Of a DNA stretch of 6,577 nucleotides, positions 5,684 to 6,577 are shown piece after piece (within the stretch, counting starts at the first letter, position 1; each line of letters opens with the position of its first letter). Under the pieces are notes generated by a model. That model had not been told where the DNA came from and searched no databases. It was given only the letters and a program-made list of their open reading frames with translations. The translations under genes and the position numbers were made by a program. Location: the NCBI RefSeq assembly GCF_022780145.1, contig NZ_JALEXO010000232.1, positions 1 through 6,577 of the forward strand, read 5' to 3'. The stretch comes from Intestinibacter sp. Its GTDB lineage: Bacteria; Bacillota; Clostridia; Peptostreptococcales; Peptostreptococcaceae.

Positions 5684-6315
5684 AAGTACTGATTGTAGAA
5701 GATGACCCTATGGCGCGCAAGCTTTTAGAAATTTTTATCAAGGATAGTGAAAACTATGAGCTTGTAAATTCAATAGAAAGTGCAGCTATGGCAGAATTTT
5801 ACTGCCTGACAAATCCCGTCGATGTAATTCTGATGGATGTATGCACCGCTATGGACTCGAATGGACTGGAGGCTGCCGAAAAAATTAAGAGCAAATTTCC
5901 AGCGATTAAGGTGATTATTATTACGAGTCAGCCTGAATGTAGCTTTATCGACAGGGCACACGCTATTGGCGTTGACAGCTTTTGGTATAAAGAGGCAGAG
6001 GCAGAAAAAATACTCGAGGTACTCGACCGCACCATGGCAGGCGAATCTGTATATCCAGATAGCAGATTATCACTTAAAATAGGAGAGGCATTCAGTGAGG
6101 AATTTTCCGAGCGCGAACTGGAAATCCTTCGAGAATTGATCGACGGAGAAACAGATGCAGCCATTGCAAATAAGCTCCATCTATCTCTGCGCACAGTCAA
6201 AGGATACATACAGGACATGCGTCTCAAAACAGGATTTAGAAATAGAACCGAGCTTGCCGTTCGTGTCAGAGAAAGCGGTCTTGTAATTAACGAGCATAAA
6301 AATAAAGAAGAATAA
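5677..6315 (+). CDS. NarL/LuxR-type response regulator
   Basis: This 212-residue cytoplasmic transcription factor has a receiver domain (about 3-120) with the acidic pair D9/D10 in VEDDPMA, phospho-acceptor D54 in VILMDVC, T83 in VIIITSQP and K105 in FWYKEAE. A LuxR-type helix-turn-helix follows (about 143-200, FSERELEILRELIDGETDAAIA through LRTVKGYIQDMRLKTGF). All catalytic receiver residues are present. Between D54 and the following Gly the loop is longer than the usual MP..G form. The ATG at 5677 lies inside the end of the kinase gene (7-base overlap) and follows AAGGAGG (5661-5667) at 9 bases, so the two are translationally coupled. It is the presumed phosphotransfer partner of that kinase. 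Its target sites are not known; the TTGT-N11-ACAA dyad upstream of three transcription units here is the best local candidate. No clear terminator follows, so readthrough into the next gene is possible. Confidence 0.92.
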   Translation: MVKVLIVEDDPMARKLLEIFIKDSENYELVNSIESAAMAEFYCLTNPVDVILMDVCTAMDSNGLEAAEKIKSKFPAIKVIIITSQPECSFIDRAHAIGVDSFWYKEAEAEKILEVLDRTMAGESVYPDSRLSLKIGEAFSEEFSERELEILRELIDGETDAAIANKLHLSLRTVKGYIQDMRLKTGFRNRTELAVRVRESGLVINEHKNKEE

Positions 6316-6411
6316 AAATATTCAAGTCTCATCTGTACGAAAATTTGCACTAAAGTACGTTATGAAGAAAAATAATTTTTGTTATTATATATAGTATATT
6401 GGGGTACTGTT

Positions 6412-6441
6412 GTATTTTTTAAAAAATTTTAAACAAAATAC
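6412..6441. promoter_or_regulatory. AT-rich inverted repeat upstream of the last gene
   Basis: GTATTTT (6412-6418) and AAAATAC (6435-6441) are inverted arms enclosing a second small dyad, TTAAAA-AA-TTTTAA. The structure ends about 11 bases before the AAAGGA ribosome binding site of the last gene, so it lies in that gene's leader or promoter. It may be an operator or an mRNA hairpin; as pure A/T pairing, it could also be chance. No strong -35/-10 pair stands out nearby. Confidence 0.3.
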
Positions 6442-6465
6442 GATAATAGAGAAAGGATATTATAT

Positions 6466-6577
6466 ATGATAAAAGTAGTAAATTCTTATAGTGAAAATGC
6501 AAAAGAGCTTTATGATAATTGTAATTTGTATTATAACGAGAATATATTTATAGCTGAATATAATTTTCCAAATAAAG
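6466..6577 (+). CDS. 5' end of an unidentified gene, cut by the window
   Basis: An ATG at 6466 follows AAAGGA (6452-6457) at an 8-base gap and opens a frame of 37 codons that runs off the window, starting MIKVVNSYSENAKELYDNC. The N-terminus is soluble and rich in Asn, Tyr and Glu, with no signal peptide or membrane segment. The codons are strongly AT-rich, like the nuclease gene and unlike the preceding regulator gene. It is 150 bases downstream of the regulator with no clear terminator between, so it may be partly co-transcribed or be a target. I do not recognise the family. Confidence 0.6.
   Translation, partial: MIKVVNSYSENAKELYDNCNLYYNENIFIAEYNFPNK

Noticed and set aside
5928..6350. A 140-codon open frame on the - strand.
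   Set aside because: It lies opposite the well-supported response regulator gene and is rich in Ser and Arg with no domain features; it is a shadow frame.
6379..6400. A fourth copy of the shared promoter element, at TTGTTA before the last gene.
   Set aside because: Only TTGTTA matches. The ATCACAAAG part, the ACAA half of the dyad and a -10 at the same spacing are all missing.
6316..6465. A terminator after the response regulator gene.
   Set aside because: The only dyads are a 5-bp AAAAA/TTTTT arm near 6368-6380 and the AT-only repeat at 6412-6441. Neither has a GC stem followed by a T tract.

Overview
The window looks like an AT-rich Gram-positive chromosome, most likely an anaerobic Firmicute of the Lachnospiraceae/Clostridia type. 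I base this on strong AGGAGG-type ribosome binding sites, low GC, and a two-component system whose 7TM sensor and NarL-type regulator resemble proteins common in that group. The taxon is an inference from protein style, not from a marker gene.

Layout, left to right. (1) The last 26 codons of an unidentified + strand gene (1-81), followed by a strong hairpin terminator (131-160). (2) A PD-(D/E)XK nuclease-superfamily gene (265-1494, +) with its own promoter region and terminator. (3) A convergent gap (1495-1719) with a nested inverted repeat. (4) An EcsC-family gene on the - strand (1720-2352). (5) A 386-base divergent intergenic region (2353-2738) with two promoter-like elements facing outwards and an orphan + strand terminator. 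(6) A tightly overlapping three-gene operon (2739-6315, +): a 7TM/PAS sensor whose kinase part is degenerate, an active-looking membrane histidine kinase, and a NarL/LuxR-type response regulator. (7) A 150-base gap, then the first 37 codons of an unidentified gene (6466-6577).

The most striking feature is a shared upstream element. The nuclease gene, the EcsC-family gene and the sensor operon all have the core ATCACAAAGTTGTTAAAT ahead of them, each copy facing its own gene. It contains a TTGT-N11-ACAA dyad, and a possible -10 lies 19 bases after TTGTTA. The nuclease and sensor-operon copies extend to 70 aligned bases with 63 identities. In the sensor copy, the bases aligned with the nuclease gene's ribosome binding site and ATG survive in degraded form (ATG to ATA). 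The nuclease and EcsC genes are therefore bounded by 70-bp direct repeats, like a cassette inserted or duplicated beside the signalling operon.

A working model, which is inference, is that the split sensor/kinase pair controls the response regulator, which may act on the shared element and so co-regulate the nuclease, the EcsC protein and its own operon. The nuclease and EcsC genes are visibly more AT-rich than the end of the signalling operon, as expected for accessory cargo. No RNA genes, CRISPR arrays, transposases or integrases are visible.
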